NCBI GenBank assembly: GCA_002110485.1
Contig: MOWL01000001.1
Location: forward strand, 1,550,001 to 1,614,000
Reading direction: 5' to 3'
Length of the DNA: 64,000 nt
Source of the DNA: Emergomyces orientalis
Lineage: Eukaryota > Ascomycota > Eurotiomycetes > Onygenales > Ajellomycetaceae
Positions within the stretch are counted from its first letter, which is position 1. Every line of letters begins with the position of its first letter. This document shows positions 1 to 13,819 of the stretch, piece by piece. The translations under genes and the position numbers were made by a program. The notes beneath the pieces were generated by a model, which was not told where the DNA came from, searched no databases, and saw only the letters and a list, made by a program, of their open reading frames with translations.

Positions 1-1523
1 TTTATTATTTTAACTTCATTTTATGCAGCTTATTGGGAAGAAGAAAAAAGTATTTAACTTCACTATGGTCCATAGTCAACAAACACACAGTTAAGAGAAG
101 AACAAATTGCAGTGTTTTAGGCTTTATCCTTCTTCGTTTGCACTTTGAAATCTGCTTGGCCTGTATTCTTTTTTTTTTTACATTTTTGCATTTTTGATCC
201 TTCTTCCTTTTCTTGACATGCCTATTTTTCGGCTTGGAGGGTGTTTGGTTGGCGCATAAATTCTAACCTCTTCAGAGATACGTTTCGTGTGATGCGTGAT
301 AAATTTCCTAGTCCGTATTTCTCCCTGTGCTCCTCCTTCTTGCTCCTTTCATAATGTCACAGCAGTGTCGGTATTTTTCGCTTGATGCCTTTCTTCCGCC
401 GAAGAGAATGTTATGTTTCATTCAGGTTATCATCATTCATATCATCTGTATTTTAGAACCCAAGATATAAGATATTGATTTAACCAACATTGCTCTTTCT
501 TGAGGTCTTTTTTTGGGTCTCAATAAATTTCTTCAAAAAATATTCAAGGGTATATATATTCTTTCTTTTGAGGCAGATTCTAAAGTAATTGGCAAATGCA
601 TGTACAGTTGCCCTTTTAATGTTAGGCAAAGTCAGTTCAAGTTTAACCTGGAAAATATTTTGCCTTCTGCTCTGTGGAACTGGGCTAGATTATATTTAGC
701 TGGAGGGAAAAAAATAAAAGCGATGTGAAGATGAAGGGAAATCAATTTATACATTAGCTGTTCTGCCTCTGAAACCAACGGCAATACCGCAAATATTAAT
801 TCGACATAGCAACGGAGAGAGAAGTGGGTTCCGAAGTTATAGAATTATTCAGACTGACCTTGCTTTGACTATGGCTATGACAACTTCATGATATATGCTT
901 GTTATAAATTGAGGGGCAGGAAAGCAGAATAGGACGAAGGAATAATAGAACAGAAGAAGCGGGAAGAAAATAGGGAAATGAATAAATAAGAAAGGATAAT
1001 ATGAGGAGCATTTAGAAAGGAAAAAAGATGAAAAGAAAATGGTAATCCTGTCCACTCGTCCCGGATCCAAAAAAAATGCGTTCCTTAGGTGGAAAAAAAA
1101 ATTAAATTAAATGAAGCAAGTTTCGACAGAAACCTCGTTTCCGCTGGCTTAAAATGAACAATAGTAGAAAATCATTCAAGTAGATCTGATCCTGGGGGAT
1201 ATAACTTTCATTATATATAATAAAATTTGGGTATTTCCTCCGTCAGTTGCTTTCCCCCCCCTCCATCCCAACCAACCTGCCTGCTCCAATCTTCACTCGG
1301 CACTCGTTTTCTCTTTCATTTGCCAGATGTCCTTGTTGCAAATGGATGTAAGCTAATAAATATTCTTAGGACCTTTGTATATTTCCTATCACTGTTCTGC
1401 GCAAAACTAGAACGCTGGTGAGTGGGTCATCGCCTGTTTTCATCCACTTGACTGGTTCGTTTCACAGCCGGATCTCCTGGGTTCTCCGGGAAAGTTCATC
1501 TAGATGCGCAGTGACGGATTAGA
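1..1523. other. Intergenic, no gene seen
   Basis: AT-rich DNA at the window edge with poly-T and poly-A runs. The open frames here are short, mostly lack an ATG and show no recognisable domain. Part of it is probably the 3' flank of the RRM gene. I see nothing further. Confidence 0.6.
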
Positions 1524-3196
1524 TCATACAGACATGAACACGGATATCGGATGTGGATTAGAGTGCAATGTAGAGGTTTGGGATTCAATCGAGGATATTG
1601 GGGGAAGAGGGCAACGATACGAAGCATAAGACATACCTTCACAGCCAGCTTTCTCACCGCTAGATCTTCCAGCTTTCAGTCCAACCCTTGACCCATTGAC
1701 TACCAATGGTTCGCTTCTCTTTGGGGAATCAGCTTCACTAGATCTCGGAGAAGGGTTCGTGGCAAATGTGGGCGACTTCAGATCTGTTGATATGGGCGCT
1801 GCTACCACCTTCACGCCATTCCCATTTCCGCTTCCAAGAGCCGTCCCAGTCTCTATCCCACTTCCATTTCCATTCTCATTGATGTTTTTGTTTCTTGCGA
1901 TTCGAGAGAGTGAGAATACCGCACCGTTACCAGAACCACCACTGCTGCCTCCTCCATTATCTCGGTCAAATCGAACTCGAATTCTGGACCCTTTGAAATA
2001 CGAATTGTCAAATGATGCAACAGCTCTTCGCGCCTCCTCCTTCGTCCGAAATGTAGCGGTTGCATATGCCCTTGGGCGACGACCTCCCCCTTTACGATCT
2101 TCGCGAATATCACACCGCTCCACAGTACCAGCTGTCCGGAGATAGTCCTTCAAATTCTGCCAGGTAGTGTCGATAGCAAGATTTTGAATGAAAATGCTGC
2201 ACGAGAAATTCACACCTGAATCTTCACGAAGTATGGTAATATTGTTGCTGTTGCAATTTTGGCGAGGCATGTTGGCACTATGGAGTTCGTAAAGGGGCTG
2301 CTGGATGCGCATTGATGTGGAGTATCGATGGATCGCAACCGGCGAGGGTTCGAATTGCTGACCCAGAGCTGGCGTTTGCATCGGGAAATGAATGTCGCTG
2401 GGGTAAATCAGTGGAAATTGGTAGCCTAGCGAGTCTGTCGCAAGGGAAACGAGGGGATGGTGGCCGAGTGCGTTTACTTGAGTGACAAAATGTGCATATT
2501 CTGATGATGTAGCGTAAGGCGGAGGGGGAGAGAAGTTCCTGTGCCTGTTTGTGAGCCCGTGTGCTTTCTACGCTAGTGGCCAAAATCAGCTTGATGTTCC
2601 CAAGTCAAACTTACTCAGGGAGCATAGTGCTTGTCGGGGAAGTGACAAGAGGTGGGCATCTTGGAGGACTCGAGTATCCTCCGGCAGCATATGGAATTCG
2701 GCTTATGGAAGGACTCTTGGTCGGTCCAGCAATGGGTTCGGTAGGCGCACTTGCGAGCGATAATGTCACCGTCAAGCTATTGCCATTCCATCCGTTCGTT
2801 GACAGCCTGTCTATTGCGTTGGTCAGAAAAATAAAAAGCTAGATGGACACCGCGGGTAAATACTTACTATAAGTGCGCCACGCTTCATCTTCATTTTTAA
2901 CTATTATTTGACCAAGTCCAGTAGGATGCCCATGGCAATCATCGTAAACTACAGCCTGCCGTATATGCAAAGCAGTTTGGCGGACAAGATCTTTCAATTC
3001 CTGCCATCGACATTGAGGCGGGATCTATACCAAAAAAGGGACCAATAATCAACATTTTTTTCTCAAAAATTGAAATGGACAATGACGCTGGGAAACAGAA
3101 AAAAGAAAAACTTACACCTTGGAGAAATACGACATATTCTTCATCCGTTGAGCGAGAATTCCTCCGGCTATCTCGATGCCTTGGTGAAATTGGCAT
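1524..3196 (-). CDS. RNA-binding protein with two RRM domains
   Basis: Four exons on the minus strand join in phase: 3196-3116, 3024-2868, 2810-2615 and 2544-1524, giving about 484 aa. The first RRM starts near residue 17 with the RNP2-like stretch VVFLQGI and runs to TVTLSLA. The second lies in the last exon, from CSIFIQNL (RNP2) through RAYATATF (RNP1) to IRVRFDRD. The rest is Ser/Gly/Pro-rich and probably disordered. Such RRM pairs bind single-stranded RNA; the specific targets are unknown. The start at 3196 is the first ATG after a strong acceptor-like tract (TTTTTTTTAG), so a 5' UTR intron or an upstream coding exon is possible. The C-terminus is also uncertain: a good donor (GTATGT) about 120 bases before the stop could splice to CATCTAG and give a different short tail. 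It is a fungal RNP-domain protein without a firm name. Confidence 0.85.
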
Positions 3197-6100
3197 GATT
3201 TCTCCTGTGGAAGCTAAAAAAAATTCTGAGTTTTTCACACGTAAATATTAAATATTTTCGAATACAATGAACTAAGGATCCTCTGAGATCGGGAAGACTC
3301 GAATGCAGCGAGGAAGGCCAGTTCCTGGGTGCTTGGTTTCGGGCGTACGTTGGTGGATGAGCGTTTGTGAGTTGTTGAATCCGAGGGCGAAAACAATGAA
3401 TGAATATCAAGTTCCAGATAGTCGCAAAAAAAATGTACAGGACTTGTCTCGAAGTAGAAATATTTCGACCGTCCTAAGTATATTTTTATTCCAGTTTCCG
3501 ATTATTGCGCACTTCGGCCAGCGAGTTCAACAGCTAGGACGGGGCGGGGAAGATAAAATAATACGCCCATAAAGAAGAGGAGAAAATCGAAACTAGAAGC
3601 CCAGGACGCAAGTCCCGGACAGCGAAGCAGTAGTGAGGGAAGGACGGCGTAACAAATAAAAGAAGGTGCTACGATGGGAGAAATATGGGTCAAGGCTAAT
3701 TGATTCGAAATGTCAACGAGCACGAACAGGCTTTAAAATGTCTGTCAAAACGTCAGGGAATGGTTGCAGAAAGAGGGAACTACTCGACGAAATGTATAAA
3801 GAGGGCTCAAAGAACGGAACTGCTGAAAGGGCGATCCTATCCAAAGAGGGTATTGTCCTCGGTGCGCTTGCGGGTTGCAGATAGCCCTCCCCTTCGAGAT
3901 CAGGATAACCCAATACCCACCCACTGTAAATAAGGCTATTGGGTGGGAATAACGGAATGATTGGCAGCAGCCACGGTGCGTCTATCGTCGAATTACAGTC
4001 AGCTGAATGTTGTTCGAAAAATAAGGCAACCCTGGCCTGTTTTGAACCCTCTTTCGTGCATCGAGCAGTCAGCTCATTAGATCACTATTTCCGAGCCCAA
4101 TATTTGTGATCATCATTCAAGGGTGGCGCCAACGGTTGTATCTGGTATGTATAAAATGGTTTGGCAGGGTACTGAGGAGGAAATAATAATAATATGTACA
4201 GACTAGGTAATGGGCAAATATCAGTATCACATCATACCGTATTGGATGCACAAACACATATCTTCGGGGAATCCGTTTTGCAGCCACATTAGCATAATCC
4301 GTACAATTCCATTAGGTGCGGAGGCTTTTTGCAGCGTTACCAATTCCCGATGCCTGGCAGGAACGGAGGCGAGGGCGAATGAGGAGTGGACATACCACCG
4401 GGAAGTATGTGGCCTGTCATTGGTTATGCAGTAGCCAAAGCGAGGAAGTCAAAGTGAACACCAAAATAAAAAGAAACGAAAAAGGAGGAAAAACGAAAAA
4501 GAACGTATGCCTGCCCACAGGTTACCAGGCGGCGCTGAATGAAGCACTTGTCAACCCTCTTGACCAATTTTCAAAAGCTAGTCCTCCCGAGATGAAGGAG
4601 AACCTGTCAGTCTATTTTGAGTCTTGGCCCATAGAGTGGGTGATCAGACCGATCGTAGCCCATTTCTTTGCTTTTTCCTTAGAGTTGGAACCAAGACAAA
4701 GAACTGCCCTTATCGGCCAAGAAACCCTAGCAAATACGGAAGTAAATGGGGTGAATTGGGCTGGCCCTGATACTTAATGTTTTCTGGCCTGTGATTTGAC
4801 GGACAACGAAGCTCCAACTCCCCAAGCACCCCTCAGAGAAATTTCGCAACAAGCAACGGCCGTCAAGAGGAGGGGAGGTGGCCATGAGGTCAGCAGGTTC
4901 TGGCCAAACCCTCACAATAATAAATGATTAAAACAGGTATCCATCACTCATATCAGGTTCGTACCACTGGTCTAGGCAGAATACGCTGTTCTGGAACCCT
5001 GGAATGGGGTTTAAAAAAATAATGGGATGAATAAGATCTTAGATCAATCGAACGATGATCTATTATTTTTTTTGGGTGGGACGATCTTCTGGGAAGGCCC
5101 CGGTCAGCCAAGGTTCATCTGCTGGCACTGCTGTGTGCCATCCGGATGCAGTGCATATGAGCTGTCTAATAAATGTTCTGTGCGGTGCCGCAAACATTTG
5201 ACCACCTTTCTTTTGCTCCCTCCACTTTTTTTGGCAATGTTTACATGGGTTGTGGGAGGCACGACGTATACTTCTGAAGACAAAATGTCCACCTGTAATA
5301 ACGGAAAACCCTAGTAGGAAACACCAATTCAGGGGAAGAGCATTTGAAAAAGAAAGAAAAGAAAAGAAAAAGGAAATATGAAATATGAAAACCAGTATGT
5401 CTCGTAGTCAACTGAAAAAAACTGATGCAGGTGATTTGTAGAAATCATAGCCCGGAAATAAGGCTTCCCCAGGCGGATTCTGCAGAAACTAAGATTGGCC
5501 AACAAGGAACGAATCAAGGGTTCGATCAGCAAGCCTCGGGGGCGGCTTGATGGAAATGTCCATCATGGTGTAGAAATGTATTCACAGCCAAGACAGCGGA
5601 CTGGTGGCTTGGACAATGCGCCAGATGGTTGAAAGTATGGGTAGCTTATTTTGCAGCGCAGTAATTCCAGATGCATATGCAAGTAGTCACCGTCAGGGCA
5701 AGTCCATCGGCATGCCAAAATCCGATGTCAGGGCGTGAATTTGCATGAGCACATTTTCATTCCACCACAAATATGTCAAATTGTCAAAAAATTGTTCGCG
5801 CGTGGGAGCTAGTGGCTTGGAACATATAGCGTCTGGCCTCTGCGGACAAGGGTTGCATACTTGGCGTTGGGTTCTCAGAGAAGCAATGCCCTGCTCAAGG
5901 ATGATTCCAAACGTTCATTGTCCATATTGTCGCCCTCTCTATTTCGCTCTCCGTGTGTGGCAACGAGGTAGTTCAGCAGGTATTTCGAGCTACATCGCTG
6001 AAGAATCATATATAGCACATGTACAGTACATGTACATATTGCCAATGTTCCAGCCAAATGTGGCTGCCTTTGTGGATGAGGTGGAGGTGGAAAGGTACGA

Positions 6101-8375
6101 GAAGTGACAAGTCACAAAGTCTGCTGTTTTCAGGAGTTGCAGGCGGCCCCAGGATCGTACCAGGAGATGATGAAGAACGGTCCTTGGTTGTTTCCGAAGA
6201 AGCATCGCAGATTATATGCATGAATGTCATTATTTAGTTGGTACATGGAGTTCCTGGGGCAGCTGGTGGCTGGTAGCTAGCTACCTAGCCGTCGAACATC
6301 ACGTCGAAAGAAAGGCCACCCTTTGTGAGGTTATTTAGTGGCATCGCGTTAGTTAAACCTTAACAATCCCCAGACTATTTTATCATATATTCCATTAACT
6401 CCGCTAGTTCGAGCAAACAGTTCAACAGGCAACGTCCCCACAATCTCTACGGTTTTGGCATGGCTTGAGCTATTATCGGGTGGTTTAAGCCTCATGTTGC
6501 TCTCCAATTGCAGAATATTGAAGACTAGCGAGGATAGAAGTGCATATATGCATCCGAATATTGCAATTTTTTTTTGGGTCCCGTGGGCGACAATTAAGCA
6601 TCATTTCATCAGTTGTAGTTGTGACCCATTCCACTTTATCTCACCGTCTGTTATTCCCCTCAGCGCTTATTTTGGATCATGAATGGTGAATTTGTTTTCC
6701 CCTTCCAGAGGCTGAATATTCGATATTTCTCCTCATTGTACTGAGTACTGTACACCTACATACATTAACCTCGCTTTGGACTCAGAGGGAAGAACAATTA
6801 CTTTTTCTTGGTCTCCCCTTTTCTCCCCAGTTATCTGCGTCGAAACGGAAAGATGATGCAGTGATGCAATTCCTGACGCCGTCCTTCTACTTAGGACGCC
6901 AGTACTGGCAATAACTGGTTCTATGCCAGACCAGACTGCCTTCCCCCAAACTTCCGATTCCTCACTGAGCCAAGGCCCCGAACACTCCGGTTTTTGAGAT
7001 ATCTGGGGTCCTCTCTATAGCCTGAGCATCATCAAACGGCCACTATTGGGACCCAAAAGGAGCCCACTCTTAAGCTGAAACGACGCCAACGGAAGATCCA
7101 CGGATCCTCATTATTGCTCGGGACATCCGCCGGCCTTTGAATTCCTGGGAATCAAATGCTCCCCTTACAATTGATACTCCTCCACGAGGAGGGCACGCAT
7201 ATTATAATATGCCAACAGTAGCATTGGTGATATCATCACACTTCCAATTAATATCTCTGGCCATAACTGCCGTTTCTTATTCATCCATCTGCCTTTTCCA
7301 TGCGTCCGTCAATGACATATACTGGATATTCGAGAAACCTGCGTGACGCTATTTCTTGTTTTCCGTTTCTCAGGGAAATATAGAAAAGAGAAAGGACGAC
7401 ATGGTACTTTCAGGAATGAGAAAATACGCTTTATGCCTGGCTAAGGGATAATAGCCTAAGCTTGCCCTCAACCCACTCTAACCGACTAGCTTGCTATCCT
7501 CCACAAACGCGCAGATGCCCCAGCGCTGAATACAATAACTTACTATGTATTTTCCTCATGCTGAGAGCTTATATTATCCATAGATCTCTATTTCCCCCGC
7601 TTTCTATCCAGGGAATTCAAAACGCCAGAATGATCTACAATATCATTCTCATTATGAGGATGTATCTAAGGAGGGTGACAATGTCTTGTGGATGATTCAC
7701 ACTGTTAACTCCCTAGTACCTATGCAGCTCAGATAAGCCTTCGGTCCGCACGTTGCCAACCGGGCTGCATGGCGCAAAAATCATGCAATGCGTTGCCCAA
7801 TTTTCTTCCCGCTCAGATTTTTTATCGCCGTTTGCTTTCCCTGGCGCATGATCCTTTCAGCTCGTCCTCAACCACTTCTTCCCCCCCCGCTTCCCGAAGA
7901 TACTCCTTCCCACAAGCCAAAACCATGGAAAAGGTTGTGGTGGCAGGGGAACGCGGTTTTCCTTTTGCCCATTTTTCAAACTAGAATGTACGTCTTTTTT
8001 AGCGTCAATTATTTAAGGTGTGGAACTCGTTGCGCATCATTGCTATTGCAATCGAAATTTATATCATTCTTGATACAGTCAAAAAGCACGTCAAACATAC
8101 AAAACAACAAATTTCATTACCCCGTTTAATATACAATCCATACTGATTTTTCGAGTAAGACCCGGCTTCTTCTTTTCGTGCCGTAATAACAAAAATGAGC
8201 AGAGAACGCCAAACAAAAACTAATAATAAAAATAATAAAACTTTTCGTGTCGTGGATAATAACACTTAGCTGAACGAGACAGAGGGAAACCAAACTCTGC
8301 CCCCATATCCACCCCTACCCCGGAGACTCCCTCCAAACAATCCTCAATCCAATAATAATCAAATGCCAGCCACGC
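3197..8375. other. 5.2 kb intergenic region, no gene supported
   Basis: This stretch separates the start of the RRM gene from the 3' end of the DUF1772 gene. Open frames up to about 150 codons occur but none has a recognisable domain, plausible splice partners or consistent codon use. It contains A-rich tracts and one perfect 8-bp inverted repeat of ATGTAC units at 6017-6033. The first few hundred bases are probably the promoter and 5' UTR of the RRM gene. Confidence 0.55.
6017..6033. repeat. Perfect inverted repeat ACATGTAC-A-GTACATGT
   Basis: Two 8-base arms are exactly complementary around a single central A. Related TGTACTGTACA motifs recur at about 11767 and 49778. It could be a binding site or a small cruciform; no function can be assigned. 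Confidence 0.6.
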
Positions 8376-9132
8376 CTATCCCAAAGCGGCATACATGCCC
8401 ACCAAAGCACCAGCTAACGGAAACAAGCTTCGCACCCCATTAAGCCTAATCCACTGACGAATAAGGTGTTCCGTCTGCTCCCTTACGCCCGCCTTGACGG
8501 TCGGCTCCGATTCGACCAACTTCGCCTTCTCCATCAGTGCACTATTGGTTTTCGTCATCGCAAGAAGAGTGAACGGGATAATGCCAACCGTGAGCACGCC
8601 GGCAGCGCAGTACAATGACGCTGTGTTTTCAGCTGTCTCGCGGAAAAGTGTGGTTCCGGAACGGGCGGACCAGGCCAGGTAGAAAAATGAGGCTGCGGTG
8701 GATAGGGCGATGGGTGGGTTCCGCGTAGAGCCCAGATGATAAATGTTTTTCCATAGCTTTCCGAGGGTGCTGGGGGCTAGGTTGGTTTCTTGGGCGGAGG
8801 TGAGGAGAGAGGGTGCAGCGATTAAGCTCAAGGCAGCGATGTTGCCTGGAATGTTATTGTTAGAATTGGGCCCATGTGGTTCTTCTTGCTTTGCTTTTTT
8901 TTTTTTTTTTTTGGATATATGCGTATATATGGTAGTTTCGTTTCAATTTCATCTCTCAGACGAAAGAATCCCTTTGCAACCGCGTAGACAGGCACGCATC
9001 TATACGCATTATCCATTGAGCAATGTCATAGGAGCAGAGCCTTTGCTTACCTGAAAGCCAAGCTGCACCGCTCAAGCCTACGGCCTGTGCGACACGGAAA
9101 GTCGTTGGGCAAGAGGTCATGTTGGTGGTCAT
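8376..9132 (-). CDS. DUF1772 (anthrone oxygenase-like) membrane protein
   Basis: Two exons, 9132-9051 and 8845-8376, encode about 183 aa. The ATG at 9132 begins MTTNMTSCPTTF, and splicing at CAG|GTAAGC to CCAG|GCAAC joins AAWLSG to NIAALSLIAAP. The protein has hydrophobic segments near residues 15-40, 70-90, 100-120 and at the C-terminus. A small four-helix membrane protein of about 150-180 aa is the usual form of DUF1772 proteins. Some members oxidise anthrones in polyketide clusters, but many fungal ones lie outside clusters and have no known role. No polyketide synthase is nearby, so a housekeeping or unknown function is more likely. The 205-bp intron is long for this genome and contains a run of about 20 T on the coding strand. 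Confidence 0.85.
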
Positions 9133-9861
9133 CGTTGAGATTGGTTGAAATCAAAGCTAATTGGCCTGAAAATTGTTTCTCGTCAATAAATTGTTCCTGG
9201 TTGAACGCCTTCTGGAGATACTTTGCTGGTGGTTGATGGGCCTGCTTTTATTCTTCTGCCTCAGTGCTGGGGTAGCTGTGATGACGTAATTGACGAAACA
9301 CCACACGACTGAACTTTTAAGGTTACTTCGGCCAAGCATTCCCGCAGGCTGCCGCATACCAAACAGGTCGTTAAAACATACCCTGGTTAGGATGCAATCG
9401 TTCTTGTGAACTTTTTGCTTGCCACTTTGTTGACCTATTCTTTTAACAATATAAAAATTTGTCCTGAAATGCACCTCAAAAGTTCTTTTCTGGCTGGACC
9501 CTCGACCGTTTTCGTTCTTAACATCTCCATCGCTGGTGCCGCCCCCACTAATTGTCAAGTCTACCTCAACTGATAGAAGTCGCAGGTTCAGCACATTATT
9601 ACACTGCATCAGTACGCAGTAATTCACATCAATTGATTAACCCGTGCGGTTAGTCGAAGCCTGCTCTCACTCGTCCTCCAACGGGATCGCTAAGAACCTC
9701 TAGCTACCGCCTCCAGGTCCGGATTTACTGAGTTTCGCCGACAGGCTCCCACAAGGAAAATTGGACACGGCAAGAATCTCCATATTCAGGGATCACGTCG
9801 TTAGTCGTTAGGACATGCAACGGATTGGCCTTTGCCATGTCCGCTGGCGTGACTCTGGCAT

Positions 9862-9914
9862 TGAATAATATTAATATTAATATTAATACGTATTAATAAT
9901 AACAATAGTAATAC
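9862..9914. repeat. AT-rich repeat with a 16-bp palindrome
   Basis: Repeated TTAATA units lead into the perfect palindrome ATTAATACGTATTAAT at 9882-9897, followed by TAATAA units. It is a simple-sequence tract with cruciform potential. Confidence 0.75.
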
Positions 9915-12130
9915 TCTTCCGCACACACGCGATCGGTCATCACCCCATTCTATGGACGCAGGTTTCGTGTGTTCCGCCCCTAAAGAGCGGTACGCGCCTT
10001 CGGCGGTTTATTAGACCATTTGAGGACTTAACCCACTGTAAAATAAAATCTGCGTGTGCCTTCTCAGAAGCAGTAAAGCGGAGAGGCGTTGGTAGATAAC
10101 TCATACTCAATAGTTGGGAAATGCTACGCAGTAATTATTCTATGCCATTGCTCGTCGAGAGTCAAGAAACAAAGGTGATACCGAAATTCAATTATGCCAA
10201 CCAAGGCACCGCATGGTCAAGCTCGCTACCGCCGTCGTCGTCGGGCAAAAGAGACTCCGCCATTCCACCCTTGTTTCTCTAGGCCAGGCCATCTCGGCTC
10301 TTTGGGCTCAATACAGATGCCACGAACCTTTGGCCTCTCAACAACGGGACTATGAAACGGTTTCAAGGGGCTAAAACAATAAATAGTAATGAATGTTAAA
10401 AAGTTCTTTAACCACTAATGCCTTTCGTATGACTGTTAGTACGCCATTGGTTGCGTAAAAGACCTAAGGAGGCATATGAACAGAGAGGCCCATGAGGAGT
10501 TATTTATAGTTGGTGGGCTGAGAGCTGAGATACGCTTGCATCTGCGTACCTTTTTGGAGGTCCCTAAAAGTAAGGATGTGCATAATATATCTCCGTCATA
10601 AATGTCATTTAATTATTATTATTTATTAAGCCTTGCACTGGTCAACTCATGCTCTCAAAAATAAACCAGGATGCAGCTCAACTGACCTCCAAATTATGTG
10701 CACAGTAGACCTAGTGGGGTAAATACATGCACACATATGCTAGTTATGCCCTGCCACGCCATGCATTATTTTATGCATGTGTAATTGCATTTATTCCAAG
10801 GACAATCTGTGTGAAGAGAGAACAAGACAATTGAGATAGTTGGGTCAAAATATCCGGCATACACAGTATAAAAACCAGTCAGAGATTTGCATGCATATCA
10901 AAAGCTATTGAATATTGGAAATAGTAAACACTTTTTCCTTTGCTATCCATATTATTACTCCAATTTGAAAACATGAGCGTATAGAGGCATACACAACAGG
11001 CCACCACAGTTTGCAATCCCTCATTCTCATTCCCAATCTCTATAACTTATTTTATGTCCCAACACAGTTCTATCCTTCTCAACCACCCTTTGCCCTTTCC
11101 CCCCGCCCCCTTCCCCTCCTCCCCGTGAATCACTGCTACCGCCCTCCGCCCCAATCACATCGCCCACAGATTAGAAGTCCAAACAGTGTCTTGGCTGCAG
11201 GAAAGTCACTGCACGAATGGCGCCACGCGAGTGTAACCCGTGACCAGGCAACAACAACAATAACCCCCTCAAGGCACATTCACTAACTTGTTCTCTTTTT
11301 CATGATGTTTTGGGTTGTTGTTGATGTGCGATTCGCTTTCTACGGACAGGGGGATGTTGAATTTGGTTTTTGTATGTCTGTGCTGATGGATTGGGTTTAC
11401 CTCGGGTGTATCGCAAGGGAGTGAGAGAAGGAGAAACTAGGATAGAGTAGACAGACAGGTACACTATATATAGATAAGACACCTGTACAGGGAAAAAAAA
11501 TCCAGTAGGATACGTAGGTGGCTGGGATTTTTCCAGGTTCAACCTAAACGAGATTTCCCCTCCCCCCAAGAATGCGATTTTGCGGTGAGGATCCCGGAAA
11601 ATGCTTCTTGAGGGGTTGGTTGGTGGGTGAAGCCGATGACTCAAAACGTCGGAGCCAACTGTGCTGACGACAACCTGTTATATCTTACGGATACGCGTAT
11701 GCCCTGAACATACGCACAAAGTATACGCGGTAATGGTGACGGAAATAGATGTTAAAGGAGGTATCATGTACTGTACATACAATATAAATAAAAAACGCTC
11801 ATGTTAAGATGTAGGTATTGTGTCTGAAAAGTTATTAATAATAACACCTGCAGACACTGGGTTTACCGGCCAGCCGGTTTCATACATAACATACATATCC
11901 ACACACAAAAACATATTTGATATAACAATAAAACGCAAATAAAAAGATATTAATATCAGCAGTACGAAAAATAAAATGGCAAACACCCGTTCATCCACGG
12001 AGAGTAAGGTTGACAGAACCAGGGGCAAAACGATATGGGATATCACTTGAAGGAAAGAGATATAGCGAGACAACAAATGAATCGAAAAAAAAAAACAGGT
12101 ATGTGTTCTGGAGTTGTCGATCGTGGTAAA

Positions 12131-12172
12131 TGATGATGATGATGCTGATGCTGATGCTGATGCTGATGCTGG
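12131..12172. repeat. GAT / GATGCT microsatellite
   Basis: Several GAT triplets are followed by about five GATGCT hexamer units. The tract is noncoding here and likely polymorphic between strains. Confidence 0.85.
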
Positions 12173-12894
12173 ATTTGATCTCGGGCGATAAATAAAAATA
12201 AAAGCAAAGAAAAACAAGAGACAAATGTGAAGCATAACTTTGATTGGGAATTAAAGGCGCGATGACTTCCAGAGGTAGATGAGAATGATTGCCTGCCTCC
12301 CTGCCTATACCAGACTAGGTAATCTGTTTTGCTGCCCCGTATTTCCTCCTGTATACAAATGGAAGGGATATCTGCTTCTTTCTAAAATAATATAAAGAGT
12401 AAAACAAAAATAAAAATAAAAAAATGCGAAAGACAGTTGAATGGGGACTAGGATGGGGGGGCTAGTTTTTTTTTCTTGTTTCAACAAATACAGTGATAGA
12501 CCATGTTGGGCAAACGTAATACATATACATGTATATAGATAGAATGCGTAGACATCAAGATTCGAAAATGTCACCGAAGACAGTAAAACAGCATCTCAAT
12601 GAGGAGAAATTTTTTTTTTTCGATCATCACATTTGACCCAACCGAATAAAGTTTGTGTATTTGGTGACAATTTTTCTCCCCGTTCTCGTTTTCCACACAC
12701 ACACAGCCTTTTCCTGCCCACGCGATTGGGGTATCATTGATAATTTTTTTGTTTTCCAAATTCTTCTTCGCATGTTGTGAATTGGGGATCAATTTCCGGC
12801 TATGCTGTTGTTTGTCGTTGCGGTTGCGTTTGCGATGAGTGCCAGTTGAAATGACGTAATTTTTGTCGTGAGAATGTACCGTACCATGAAAAAT

Positions 12895-12917
12895 TGAAAT
12901 AAAATAAAATAAAATAA
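12895..12917. repeat. AAAAT pentanucleotide repeat
   Basis: Four to five perfect AAAAT/ATAAA units sit in an AT-rich stretch. It is a simple repeat without visible function. Confidence 0.75.
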
Positions 12918-13790
12918 TTTAATTTAATTCGCCACCCGCTGATCACCAAATATCTGAAACTGGCAGAAAATTTCTTTTCTCCTCTGTGGATATCAACGGC
13001 TGAGAGTGTTGGTGAGTCAGCTGGTGGTGGGCAGGGTGATAACCGATGCGGAAAGCGCCAATTGGCGATGATTACCAGGGGTTCGCGAAACCGAAACGCA
13101 GCGGGTATGTAATGGGGATTGGTTGAAAGTGGAGAACCGCAACGGAGCCCGCCCGCCCCAGAGCAAGTCAAAAGCTGAAAATTCCACACGTGGTGATTCC
13201 GCGTATTCCATTCTCTGAGGGTCATCCATTTGGGGTCTTATTTTTAATATTGCAAGAACGACTGGGGGCTGAGATAAGAAAAGTGAACAGGGCGGAACGA
13301 GGGCTGGGGTTTTGGTTATCCATGGATTTCTGAAGATAGTAGTAACTGTGTAACGTTGGAACCTCGTTTCTGGGTTGGGTTTTCTTGCGGGATCCCGTGA
13401 TTGTTTGTTGCTTATTTCCGTCGAGGTCAGGTCAGGTCACGTTCGGAGTTGCGGAAATGTGCCCCGAGTCCCCCGACACCCAGCAAAAAATAAAAATAAT
13501 AGAAGAGAAAAAAAAACAAGAAAGAGAAACCACGCTCCAGCTGCGGAACCCGTGATAGGCTAGGAGAGTTTGATTTCACCGCCCATGGGGAGAGTTGAAG
13601 TAAAAATAAGCGGTGAGGATAATTTGAATTCAAACGACATGGTGAGAAAACCAGTTTGAGGAGGTGGGAGATCGGTCGCGCGGAGAAAGCGAAAGGCGAA
13701 GATGAATGCGAAAACGGTTTTGCGTGAGGGGTAGGTAATATTCAACGCCCATTTTTTACCCCAGATAGACGGTTGGGTTGTCAATTCCCC

Positions 13791-13819
13791 CCTCCCTTCC
13801 CTTCCCTTCCCTTCCCTCT
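13791..13819. repeat. CCCTT pentanucleotide repeat
   Basis: A C-rich run is followed by about five CCCTT units. Such pyrimidine tracts are common near fungal promoters, but no gene start is close on the matching strand. Confidence 0.8.

Noticed and set aside
1696..2145. Plus-strand frame of 149 codons
   Set aside because: Antisense of the last exon of the RRM gene.
4316..4777. Plus-strand frame of 153 codons
   Set aside because: Low similarity to any family I know, within a gene-free region, without splice partners.
9157..9627. Minus-strand frame of 156 codons just upstream of the DUF1772 gene
   Set aside because: No domain; overlaps the promoter of the DUF1772 gene.
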